From: Rhizobiaceae bacterium UBA1291
Lineage (GTDB): Bacteria > Pseudomonadota > Alphaproteobacteria > Rhizobiales > Rhizobiaceae
Assembly (NCBI GenBank): GCA_002307905.1
Contig: DBUL01000158.1
Location: forward strand, 1,789-8,204
DNA length: 6,416 nt
Direction of reading: 5' to 3'
The position numbers were made by a program, and so were the translations under genes. Below the pieces are notes generated by a model, which worked only from the letters and a program-made list of their open reading frames with translations, was not told the origin of the DNA and ran no database searches. Numbering within the stretch: position 1 is the stretch's first letter; every line of letters starts with the position of its first letter. Below, piece by piece: positions 1 to 6,262 of the stretch.

Positions 1-67
1 CCCTTGTGGGGGAGATGGCCGGCAGGCCAGAGGGGGTGTCTTGCGAAATTGCATTCAGACCCAACAC

Positions 68-71
68 GGAG
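68..71 (+). promoter_or_regulatory. Ribosome-binding site for the ABC ATPase gene
   Basis: GGAG lies 6 nt upstream of the TTG at 78. It is the only well-spaced Shine-Dalgarno-like element near the candidate starts and is the main reason for choosing TTG 78 over GTG 6 or ATG 15. The purine run GGGGGAG at 8–14 abuts ATG 15 directly and leaves no spacer. Confidence 0.5.
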
Positions 72-77
72 ACCCCA

Positions 78-866
78 TTGTCCCACCTCGTTTCCATTGA
101 CAACGTCGACATGCGCTATGGCGGCGCGGAGGGCACGCTTGCCGTGTCCGGCCTGACCCTGCGCGTCGACAAGGGCGAGTTCGCCGCCGTGGTCGGCCCA
201 TCCGGCTGCGGAAAGTCGACGTTGATGAAACTGGTGACGGGGCTGCACATTCCCCAGGCGGGCGATGTCATCGTGGCCGGTAAGCAGGTCACCAAGCCCG
301 TCTCCATCGTCGGCATGGCCTTCCAGAACCCGACCATGCTGGCCTGGCGCACGACGCTCGAAAACATTCTCCTGCCGCTGGAGATTGTCGAGAAGCATCG
401 CCACCGGCTGCGCGCCCATAAAAAGGAATATGTCGAGAAGGGCGAAAACCTGCTCGAGATCGTCGGCCTCAAGGGCTTCGGATCGAAGTTCCCCTGGCAA
501 TTGTCCGGCGGCATGCAGCAGCGCGCCAATCTCTGCCGCGCGCTGATCCACGAACCGGAACTGCTGATGCTGGACGAACCCTTCGGCGCGCTCGACGCCT
601 TCACCCGCGAGGAGCTGTGGTGCGTCATCCGCGACCTGCATGCGGCTCAGGGCGTCACCATCATCCTCGTCACCCATGACCTGCGCGAGGCCACCTTTCT
701 CGCCGACAAGATCTTCGTCATGAGCAGCCGGCCCGGCCGCGTGCTTGCCGAACACAAGGTTCCCTTTGCCCGCCCGCGTGACCTAGAAATCATTTACGAA
801 ACGCCTTTCAACGACATGGTTCACGCCCTCCACGGCGAGATCGCCAACGCGCGGGTGGCGGCATGA
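78..866 (+). CDS. ABC transporter ATP-binding protein, nitrate/sulfonate/taurine (SsuB/TauB/NrtD) class
   Basis: This is the cytoplasmic ATPase that drives a binding-protein-dependent importer. From TTG 78 it is 262 residues, normal for the class. Visible motifs are Walker A GPSGCGKST (about 40–48), Q-loop Gln83 in FQNP, signature LSGGMQQR (142–149), Walker B LLMLDEP (162–168), D-loop GALD (170–173) and switch His200 in LVTHD, so it should be active. The frame stays open upstream to GTG 6 and ATG 15, which would add 24 or 21 residues, but that extension precedes the usual ABC start and lacks a well-spaced ribosome-binding site. The Q-loop-to-signature segment holds a basic stretch around residues 107–118 (HRHRLRAHKKEY) that seems longer than in SsuB. 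The gene overlaps the permease by ATGA, so the two are co-translated. The substrate is not determinable from the ATPase; sulfonate, taurine, nitrate or a thiamine-precursor pyrimidine are all possible. The start codon is the least certain point. Confidence 0.9.
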   Translation: MSHLVSIDNVDMRYGGAEGTLAVSGLTLRVDKGEFAAVVGPSGCGKSTLMKLVTGLHIPQAGDVIVAGKQVTKPVSIVGMAFQNPTMLAWRTTLENILLPLEIVEKHRHRLRAHKKEYVEKGENLLEIVGLKGFGSKFPWQLSGGMQQRANLCRALIHEPELLMLDEPFGALDAFTREELWCVIRDLHAAQGVTIILVTHDLREATFLADKIFVMSSRPGRVLAEHKVPFARPRDLEIIYETPFNDMVHALHGEIANARVAA

Positions 867-1684
867 GCGCGATCGTGGAGAAACCCACCATGGCAGCGCC
901 TGCCCGCACACCGCTGATCGCCCGCGTCAACTGGGTGCGCGCCGCCCCGTGGCTCTATACGCTCGCCCTGTTCGCCGCCTGGGAACTGCTCGTCCTCGGT
1001 CTTGACATGCCACCGACCATCCTGCCCTCGCCGACGCGCGTCTTCCAGGCGATCGTGCAATACTGGTCGCCGATCTGGAAGAACTCGCTGCAAACGCTCT
1101 ACACGACGACGCTTGGCTTCATCATCGCCGTCGTCGCCGGCCTCGGCATCGGCCTCTTCATCGGCTGGTCGAAGACCATCTATGCCGGCCTCTATCCGCT
1201 GATGATCGGCTTCAACGCCATCCCGAAGGTGGCCCTCGTGCCCATCCTCGTCATCTGGTTCGGCATCGGCACTGTGCCGGCGGTGCTGACCGCCTTCCTC
1301 ATTTCCTTCTTCCCGATCGTCGTCAACGTCGCGACCGGGCTTGCCACCATCGAGCCTGAGACCGAGGACGTCTTGCGGGCGCTCGGCGCGAAAAAGATGG
1401 ACATCATGTTGAAGGTCGGCATTCCCCGCTCCATGCCCTATTTCTTCGGCTCGCTGAAGATCGCCATCACGCTGGCCTTCGTCGGCTCCGTCGTGTCCGA
1501 AACGGTCGCCTCGAACTATGGCCTCGGCAACATGATGAGCTCCGCCCAGAGCCAGTTCAACGTGCCGCTGGTCTTTGCCGGCCTGCTCATGCTGGCCGTC
1601 GAGGGCATCGCCATGTATGCGTTGATGGCCTGGATCGAGCGGCGCATGACGGGCTGGGCGCACCGCTCGACCATGGCGAACTGA
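863..1684 (+). CDS. ABC transporter inner-membrane permease, SsuC/TauC/NrtB class
   Basis: This is a 273-residue binding-protein-dependent transport permease that forms the membrane channel for the importer energised by the preceding ATPase. Hydrophobic segments suggest about six membrane spans, near residues 30–48, 81–101, 110–134, 137–160, 195–215 and 236–257. The cytoplasmic EAA loop, which docks on the ATPase, is recognisable at about 167–190 (EDVLRALGAKKMDI followed by GIPRSMPYF). The N-terminal PTILPSPTRVF sequence after the first span is typical of the SsuC/TauC/NrtB group. ATG 863 overlaps the ATPase stop in ATGA, indicating translational coupling. No substrate-binding protein follows; it may lie left of the window. 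The family and role are secure; the substrate (sulfonate, nitrate, aromatic acid or other) is not. Confidence 0.92.
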   Translation: MSAIVEKPTMAAPARTPLIARVNWVRAAPWLYTLALFAAWELLVLGLDMPPTILPSPTRVFQAIVQYWSPIWKNSLQTLYTTTLGFIIAVVAGLGIGLFIGWSKTIYAGLYPLMIGFNAIPKVALVPILVIWFGIGTVPAVLTAFLISFFPIVVNVATGLATIEPETEDVLRALGAKKMDIMLKVGIPRSMPYFFGSLKIAITLAFVGSVVSETVASNYGLGNMMSSAQSQFNVPLVFAGLLMLAVEGIAMYALMAWIERRMTGWAHRSTMAN

Positions 1685-1809
1685 AGAACGCCCTATGGCG
1701 GGAAAGCAGTTCCGCGCAGATCGCCTCTAGGAAACGCTCGCCCGTCTCTCTAGACTTCCCCCTCACGGCCATAGCGGCCGCGAGGAACGGAAGAGGAGGC
1801 CGTTGTACC
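1685..1809. other. Intergenic gap between the permease and the sensor kinase
   Basis: This gap of 125 bp separates the importer genes from the two-component genes. Only very short stems are visible: CGCC/GGCG at 1689–1700 and CGGCC/GGCCG at 1766–1780, neither followed by a T-run. I see no convincing terminator. I also looked for a sigma-54 -24/-12 element with correct GG–N10–GC spacing at the best TGGC (1696–1699) and did not find it. Read-through from the ABC genes into the kinase is therefore possible, but a separate weak promoter cannot be excluded. Confidence 0.5.
1794..1799 (+). promoter_or_regulatory. Strong ribosome-binding site for the sensor kinase
   Basis: A full AGGAGG sits 10 nt before GTG 1810. 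It supports the GTG start: the next in-frame ATG is residue 32 and would remove the first transmembrane segment. The nearer TTG at 1803 is in another frame. Confidence 0.75.
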
Positions 1810-3633
1810 GTGAAGCTCCGGCATGTTCTGGTCTTTGCCATACTTCCCGTCCTCGTCGTTCTGGCAGCGTTCCAGGGCGGCGCTGTCGCCACGCGGGCCT
1901 ATATGGAAGAGGCCTCGCTCCAGGCAAGTTCCGCGCTGCGCCTTGCCGTCTCCGCACTTGGCGGCCACCTGAGCCGCTATGAACCGCTGCCGGCCCTGAT
2001 TGCCGATCACGACGGCATCAAGGCGTTGCTGCGCGCGCGCTCTGACCCGACCTTAAGAAAGACGGTGAACGCCTATCTCAAAGAGATCAACACGCTGCTC
2101 CGATCCTCCGACATCTATGTCATGACCATGGACGGCGAGACGATCTCAGCCAGCAATTACGACGGACCGGCGAGCTTCGTGGGCCAGAATTTCAGCTACC
2201 GTCCCTATTTCCAGGATGCCGCCAAAGGCCGGCAATCGCGCTTCTACGCACTCGGCACCACGTCCCTCAAGCGCGGCTACTATTTCGCCTCGCCCGTCAG
2301 CGTCGATGATGAAATCCGAGGGGTCATCGTCTTCAAGGTCGACATTGATTCGATCGAAGCATCGTGGAAGGGAGGCGAATACAAGATCTTTGTCGCCGAT
2401 CCGGAAGGCATCATCTTCATGACCGGCAGCCCGGAATGGCTCTACAACAGCATCCTGCCGCTGGACGCCACACGGCTCGCCCGCACCCAGGCATCGCGCC
2501 GCTATGCCGATGCGCCACTGAAGGAACTGCCCCTTCGCAAGAGTGACGAAGGCGGACATCGCCTGATGACGGTCACGGACGATGGCGCCTCCCGCGAATA
2601 TCTCGTGCTGTCGCGATACATGGCCGAGGCTGACTGGACGGTGAACGTACTGATGGATACCGCATCGGTGCGCGGCCAAGCCCGCACTGTGGTGATCGCC
2701 GTTGTCCTCTTCGTCTGCCTCGCCGCACTGGCGATCGCCATTCTCCTGCAGCGGCGGGCCCGCACCACCGAACGGCTGCGCCTCGAGGAGAAAGCCCGCA
2801 ACGATCTCGAGCACCGCGTCGCCGAGCGCACCGCCGACCTCGCTCGCGTCAATGAGCAGATCGAGCTGGAGATCGCCGAGCGGCGCCTGACCGAACAGGA
2901 ACTGCGCAAGACCCAGGCCGATCTCATCCAGGCCGGCAAGCTCGCCGGCCTCGGCCAGATGTCGGCCGCCCTGTCTCATGAGTTCAACCAGCCTCTCGCC
3001 GCTGCCAAGACCTATGCCGACAGCGCCGCCCTGCTGATCGACCGGGGTCGGAGCGGCGAGGCGCGTGACAATCTTCTGCGCATTTCCGGCCTCGTCGACC
3101 GTATGGCCTCGATCAGCAGGCACTTGAGGAACTTCGCCCGCAAGCCGAATGAGAAGCTGGGTCCCGTCGCGCTGGACGAAGTAATCGACGACACGCTGGA
3201 GATTGTCGCTGCCCGGCTCAAGGTGGCGAATGCGACGCTCGATGTCGACCTCGGCCGTGGTCACCTCGCCGTGCTGGCCGGACCCATCCGACTACAGCAG
3301 GTCCTCGTCAATATCATCACCAATGCCGCCGATGCGGTGGAAGGTCAGGCCAATCGCAACATCGAGTTCACGGCCCGCCGCAAAGCTGGCAAGATCGTCA
3401 TCGCGGTGCGTGATCACGGGCCGGGGGTCCCGGCCGCTATCGTCGAGCGCATTTTCGACCCGTTCTTCACCACCAAGGGGGTCGGCAAGGGCCTCGGCCT
3501 CGGGCTATCGATTTCCTACAACATCATCAAGGATTTCGGCGGCAGCCTTTCCGTCACCAACCATGCCGAAGGCGGTGCGGTGTTCCGCATTGAGCTAGAT
3601 GCTGCCGAGAAGGTGACGGAGGCGGCGGAATGA
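1810..3633 (+). CDS. DctB-family membrane sensor histidine kinase
   Basis: This is a 607-residue sensor kinase, expected to bind a small ligand in the periplasm and phosphorylate the regulator encoded next. Domains in order: membrane span at about 7–29; periplasmic sensor at about 30–290; second span at about 293–314; charged coiled coil at about 315–375; dimerisation/phosphoacceptor domain with His390 in SHEFNQPLAAAKTYA; and a catalytic ATP-binding domain at about 485–597 with N-box Asn505 (NIITNAADAV), G1 DHGPGV (535–540), F-box FDPFFTTK (549–556) and G2 GKGLGLGLS (559–567). The sensor carries the DctB hallmark series FVGQNFSYRPYF (123–134), ALGTTS (147–152), GYYFASPV (156–163) and VIVFKVD (172–178). 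Length and layout match DctB, a C4-dicarboxylate sensor in rhizobia. The gene overlaps the regulator by ATGA. No dctA or TRAP carrier is in view, so the ligand may differ from succinate, malate or fumarate. Orthology with dctB itself is not established, hence no symbol. Confidence 0.9.
   Translation: MKLRHVLVFAILPVLVVLAAFQGGAVATRAYMEEASLQASSALRLAVSALGGHLSRYEPLPALIADHDGIKALLRARSDPTLRKTVNAYLKEINTLLRSSDIYVMTMDGETISASNYDGPASFVGQNFSYRPYFQDAAKGRQSRFYALGTTSLKRGYYFASPVSVDDEIRGVIVFKVDIDSIEASWKGGEYKIFVADPEGIIFMTGSPEWLYNSILPLDATRLARTQASRRYADAPLKELPLRKSDEGGHRLMTVTDDGASREYLVLSRYMAEADWTVNVLMDTASVRGQARTVVIAVVLFVCLAALAIAILLQRRARTTERLRLEEKARNDLEHRVAERTADLARVNEQIELEIAERRLTEQELRKTQADLIQAGKLAGLGQMSAALSHEFNQPLAAAKTYADSAALLIDRGRSGEARDNLLRISGLVDRMASISRHLRNFARKPNEKLGPVALDEVIDDTLEIVAARLKVANATLDVDLGRGHLAVLAGPIRLQQVLVNIITNAADAVEGQANRNIEFTARRKAGKIVIAVRDHGPGVPAAIVERIFDPFFTTKGVGKGLGLGLSISYNIIKDFGGSLSVTNHAEGGAVFRIELDAAEKVTEAAE
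3618..3622 (+). promoter_or_regulatory. Ribosome-binding site for the response regulator, inside the kinase gene
   Basis: GGAGG lies 7 nt before ATG 3630, within the last codons of the kinase. It supports that start and, with the ATGA overlap, coupled translation of sensor and regulator. Confidence 0.7.
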
Positions 3634-4985
3634 GCGACCAGCGCATTCTGCTGATCGACGACGAGGAGGACATGCGCCGTTCCTCGGCGCAGGCACTCGA
3701 ACTGTTCGGCCTGCCGGTCACGACATTTTCCAGCGCTGAGCCGGTCCTTGAACTGATCGGCTACGGTTTCGACGGCGTCGTGGTCAGCGACATTCGCATG
3801 CCCGGCATGGATGGGATGACGCTCCTGCAGCGTATCCGGGAGGTTGACGCCGAGATCCCCGTCATCCTCGTGACCGGCCATGCCGATGTCCAGCTTGCCG
3901 TCAGTGCCATGCGTGCCGGCGTCTATGACTTCCTCGAAAAGCCCTTCACCGCGCAGCATCTCGCCGGCATCATCCGCCGGGCGATGGACCGGCGTAGCCT
4001 CGTCATGGAAAACCGGCGGCTGCGCGCCGTCGCCGGCAAGCGCGACGACATCGAAACGCGCCTGCCGGGGCGCACCCAGGTCATGGTCGACCTACGCTAC
4101 CGGCTGCGTGCCATCGGCGCGACCGACGCGGATACAATGATCATCGGCGACACTGGCGTCGGCAAGGAAGTGGTTGCCCGCGCCCTCCATGACATTAGCG
4201 CCCGGGCGAACCGGCCGCTGATCGCCATCAATTGCGCGGCCCTGCCGGAAAACCTGATCGAGAGCGAATTGTTCGGCCACGAGGCCGGCGCCTTCCCCGG
4301 CGCGCTCAGGCCCCGCTACGGCAAGTTCGAACATGCCCGGGGTGGCACGATCCTGCTCGACGAAATCGGCTCCATGCCCTTCGACCTGCAGGCGAAATTC
4401 CTCCGCGTCCTGCAGGAACGCGTCATCACCCGTCTCGGCTCAAACGAGGTCGTTCCCCTCGATGTGCGCTTCATCGCCACCAGCAAGGCAGATCTCGAAG
4501 CCGAGGTCGCCGCAGGGCGCTTCCGCGCGGATCTCTTCTATCGCCTGAATGTCGCAACCCTCCATGTACCCGCCCTGGCAGACCGATCGGCAGACATTCC
4601 CATCCTCTTCCTTCAGCTCGTGCGCGAGGCCGCAGCCCGCTACCTGCGCGACGACATCGAAGTCCCTCCCGACCTTCTGGCCGAGATCGCTGCCCGTCCC
4701 TGGCCCGGCAATGTCCGCGAACTGCGCAACGCCGCCGACCGGCTCGTGCTGGGTCTGGATCCCGTTCCGGAGGAAAGCGCGCCGGCTGCCGTCCGGCAAC
4801 GCCTCGCCGACAAGGTCGCTGCCTATGAGCGCGGCGTTCTCGCCAGCGCGATCTCCGCCCATGGCGGCAACCTGAAGCCCGTCTACGAGCAGCTGGGCAT
4901 TTCCCGCAAGACCCTCTACGAAAAGATGCAGAAATACGGACTGGCGCGAAAGCCCGGTATCCCGCGCGAGGAATTCGACGCCTGA
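3630..4985 (+). CDS. DctD/NtrC-family response regulator (receiver–AAA+–Fis HTH) with a variant GAFPGA loop
   Basis: This is a 451-residue cytoplasmic transcription regulator, the evident partner of the upstream kinase. The receiver domain (about 4–120) has acidic residues Asp10, Asp11 and Glu12, phosphoacceptor Asp54 in VVSDIRMPGMDG, Thr82 and Lys104. The AAA+ domain (about 145–380) has Walker A GDTGVGKE (173–180), Walker B ILLDEI (241–246), the arginine-finger region FRADLFYRLNV (298–308) and sensor II WPGNVREL (358–365). A Fis-type helix-turn-helix occupies about 405–440 (GGNLKPVYEQLGISRKTLYEKM). Length and order match DctD, which activates sigma-54 promoters for C4-dicarboxylate uptake. 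The oddity is residues 220–225, which read GAFPGA where bacterial enhancer-binding proteins carry GAFTGA; the Thr normally contacts sigma-54. ATPase function looks intact but sigma-54 activation may be altered. The likely target is a transport operon, perhaps the neighbouring ABC genes; this is inference from proximity. Confidence 0.92.
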   Translation: MSDQRILLIDDEEDMRRSSAQALELFGLPVTTFSSAEPVLELIGYGFDGVVVSDIRMPGMDGMTLLQRIREVDAEIPVILVTGHADVQLAVSAMRAGVYDFLEKPFTAQHLAGIIRRAMDRRSLVMENRRLRAVAGKRDDIETRLPGRTQVMVDLRYRLRAIGATDADTMIIGDTGVGKEVVARALHDISARANRPLIAINCAALPENLIESELFGHEAGAFPGALRPRYGKFEHARGGTILLDEIGSMPFDLQAKFLRVLQERVITRLGSNEVVPLDVRFIATSKADLEAEVAAGRFRADLFYRLNVATLHVPALADRSADIPILFLQLVREAAARYLRDDIEVPPDLLAEIAARPWPGNVRELRNAADRLVLGLDPVPEESAPAAVRQRLADKVAAYERGVLASAISAHGGNLKPVYEQLGISRKTLYEKMQKYGLARKPGIPREEFDA

Positions 4986-5025
4986 TGGGTGCAACGGGTA
5001 GACGACGATCCATTCCCGAAAACAC

Positions 5026-5057
5026 CTTGGCTGGGGCGCGGGATCGCCCCAGCCAAG
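5026..5057. terminator. Bidirectional intrinsic terminator between the convergent regulator and soxD genes
   Basis: A perfect 13-bp inverted repeat, CTTGGCTGGGGCG (5026–5038) and CGCCCCAGCCAAG (5045–5057), encloses a 6-nt loop. It starts 41 nt after the regulator stop and ends 38 nt after the soxD stop. On the minus strand the stem is followed by GTGTTTTC, so it should work best as the soxD terminator. On the plus strand it is followed only by ATTATCCGTT, a weaker tail. Confidence 0.85.
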
Positions 5058-5095
5058 ATTATCCGTTCTCCAAGGCGAGGAGGCCTTGAGGACGG

Positions 5096-6262
5096 TCAGT
5101 CGATGCCGCCGCCTGTGGGTTCTTCACCGTCTCCGGAAGATTCCGGGGTAACGTCAAGAACAGCCGCATGCATCTTGATCGTTGCCTTGCCGGGCACGCA
5201 ATCGGTCATGCAGGGCTCCGACTTGTCGACATAATGCGGCTCCTGCAGGCGGTCGTCGTCGATGAAGTTTGCCTCGTTCGGCAGCCTGATCGAGGTGAAA
5301 TTCTCCTTCGACAGTTCGAAGTCCTCATCCGACACTTCATCGTTGAGATAGAGCAAATAGGCCGTGAGCGCATAGACATCGTCATCGGACAGCGAGCGGG
5401 CATCCCCGAACGGCATCGCGCGACGCACATAGTCATAGACGGTCGACAGGTAAGGCCAGAAGGAGCCTATTGTCTTCTCCGGCCGATCGGCCTGCAATGT
5501 CCCATGGCCGCCAGCCAGAACCGGCCGACGCCCGACCGCTTCGCCGAAATCTCCGTGACAGGAAGCGCATTGCTCGTCATAGATTTCCATGCCTTCGGCA
5601 ACCGTGCCGCTGCCTTCCGGCAATCCGAGACCGTCGGCACGGACATCGATGTCCCAGGCGGCGATTTCCTCAGGCGTTGCCTCGCGGCCGAGCTTGAAAT
5701 GCGCGCCAACGCCCGGGCCGGCGGCCTTCCGCTCTGCACCTGCCTCGCTATCTCCCACCGCGGCTGGCGCTTCGGCGGTCTCAACCGGCTTTTCCGCCAG
5801 ATTTGCCGCGCCTTGCTCAGCCTTCGGGGCTTCTTGGACTTCGAACTCTGCGGATGCCGGGACGGCGGCTGGGGCAGCAGAGAAGGTTTCAAGATAGGCG
5901 ATCACATCGTTGATCTCCTTTTCCTTCTTCAGCCCCGCAAAGGTCATCTTGGTGCCCTTGACGACGTCTTTGGGATTGGTCAGGTAGGCGTGCAGTGTAG
6001 GGTCGTCCCAGACGAGCCCGCCTTCCCCGGCCTTCATCATCGCGGGGGAGTATTTGAACCCGTCAACCGTGCCAGCCTTGCGTCCGATGATATCATTCAG
6101 CATCGGCCCGACCTTGTGCTTGGCATTCTCGCCGACGGTGTGGCAGGCGGCGCATTTGCCGAAAATCTTCTTGCCCGCATCGGCATCGCCACCGAAGGCA
6201 TGGGGTGTCGAGGCCAGCAACAGTCCAACGGACAGAAACAGCGATTTACGAAATTTCGACAT
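5096..6262 (-). CDS. soxD: SoxD, diheme cytochrome c subunit of sulfane dehydrogenase SoxCD
   Basis: This 388-residue periplasmic diheme cytochrome accepts electrons from the molybdoprotein SoxC as SoxCD oxidises the SoxY-bound sulfane sulfur during thiosulfate oxidation, then passes them to a small cytochrome c. A Sec signal peptide (KFRKSLFLSVGLLLAS, cleavage near residues 22–24) is followed by a class I cytochrome domain resembling mitochondrial cytochrome c: heme site CAACH (37–41), GPML, and axial Met106 in GTKMTFAGL. An Ala/Pro/Glu-rich linker (about 129–185) leads to the second cytochrome domain with CASCH (232–236) and probable axial Met283 in RRAMPFGDA. A CMTDC motif (351–355) lies near the C-terminus. 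Length matches known SoxD proteins. ATG 6262 was chosen because it has GGAGG 8 nt upstream and opens directly on the signal peptide; an in-frame start at 6307 would add 15 residues overlapping soxC coding sequence. It follows soxC with a 17-nt overlap and ends at the hairpin terminator. Confidence 0.93.
   Translation of the reverse strand: MSKFRKSLFLSVGLLLASTPHAFGGDADAGKKIFGKCAACHTVGENAKHKVGPMLNDIIGRKAGTVDGFKYSPAMMKAGEGGLVWDDPTLHAYLTNPKDVVKGTKMTFAGLKKEKEINDVIAYLETFSAAPAAVPASAEFEVQEAPKAEQGAANLAEKPVETAEAPAAVGDSEAGAERKAAGPGVGAHFKLGREATPEEIAAWDIDVRADGLGLPEGSGTVAEGMEIYDEQCASCHGDFGEAVGRRPVLAGGHGTLQADRPEKTIGSFWPYLSTVYDYVRRAMPFGDARSLSDDDVYALTAYLLYLNDEVSDEDFELSKENFTSIRLPNEANFIDDDRLQEPHYVDKSEPCMTDCVPGKATIKMHAAVLDVTPESSGDGEEPTGGGID

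Noticed and set aside
821..1663. Minus-strand open frame of 280 codons opposite the permease
   Set aside because: The product is rich in Asp, Gly, His and Arg with no fold signature; it is a codon-bias shadow of the permease.
1696..1711. Possible sigma-54 promoter at TGGCGGG upstream of the kinase
   Set aside because: The required GC at the -12 position is absent at the correct 10-nt spacing from GG.
1693..1774. Inverted repeat CTATGGC (1693–1699) and GCCATAG (1768–1774) in the ABC–kinase gap, considered as an operator
   Set aside because: Only 7 bp match, with a 68-nt spacer and no extension on either side; this is plausible by chance.
1766..1780. CGGCC/GGCCG mini-hairpin as a terminator after the permease
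   Set aside because: The stem is only 5 bp with no T-run, and it sits immediately before the kinase ribosome-binding site.
2146..3264. Long minus-strand open frame (372 codons) opposite the sensor kinase
   Set aside because: It lies wholly inside a kinase with intact domain motifs, and its translation is low-complexity and unlike any family I know.
4232..4828. Plus-strand alternative-frame open reading frame inside the response regulator
   Set aside because: The Arg/Pro-rich translation is typical of an out-of-frame shadow, and the overlapping AAA+ domain is unambiguous.
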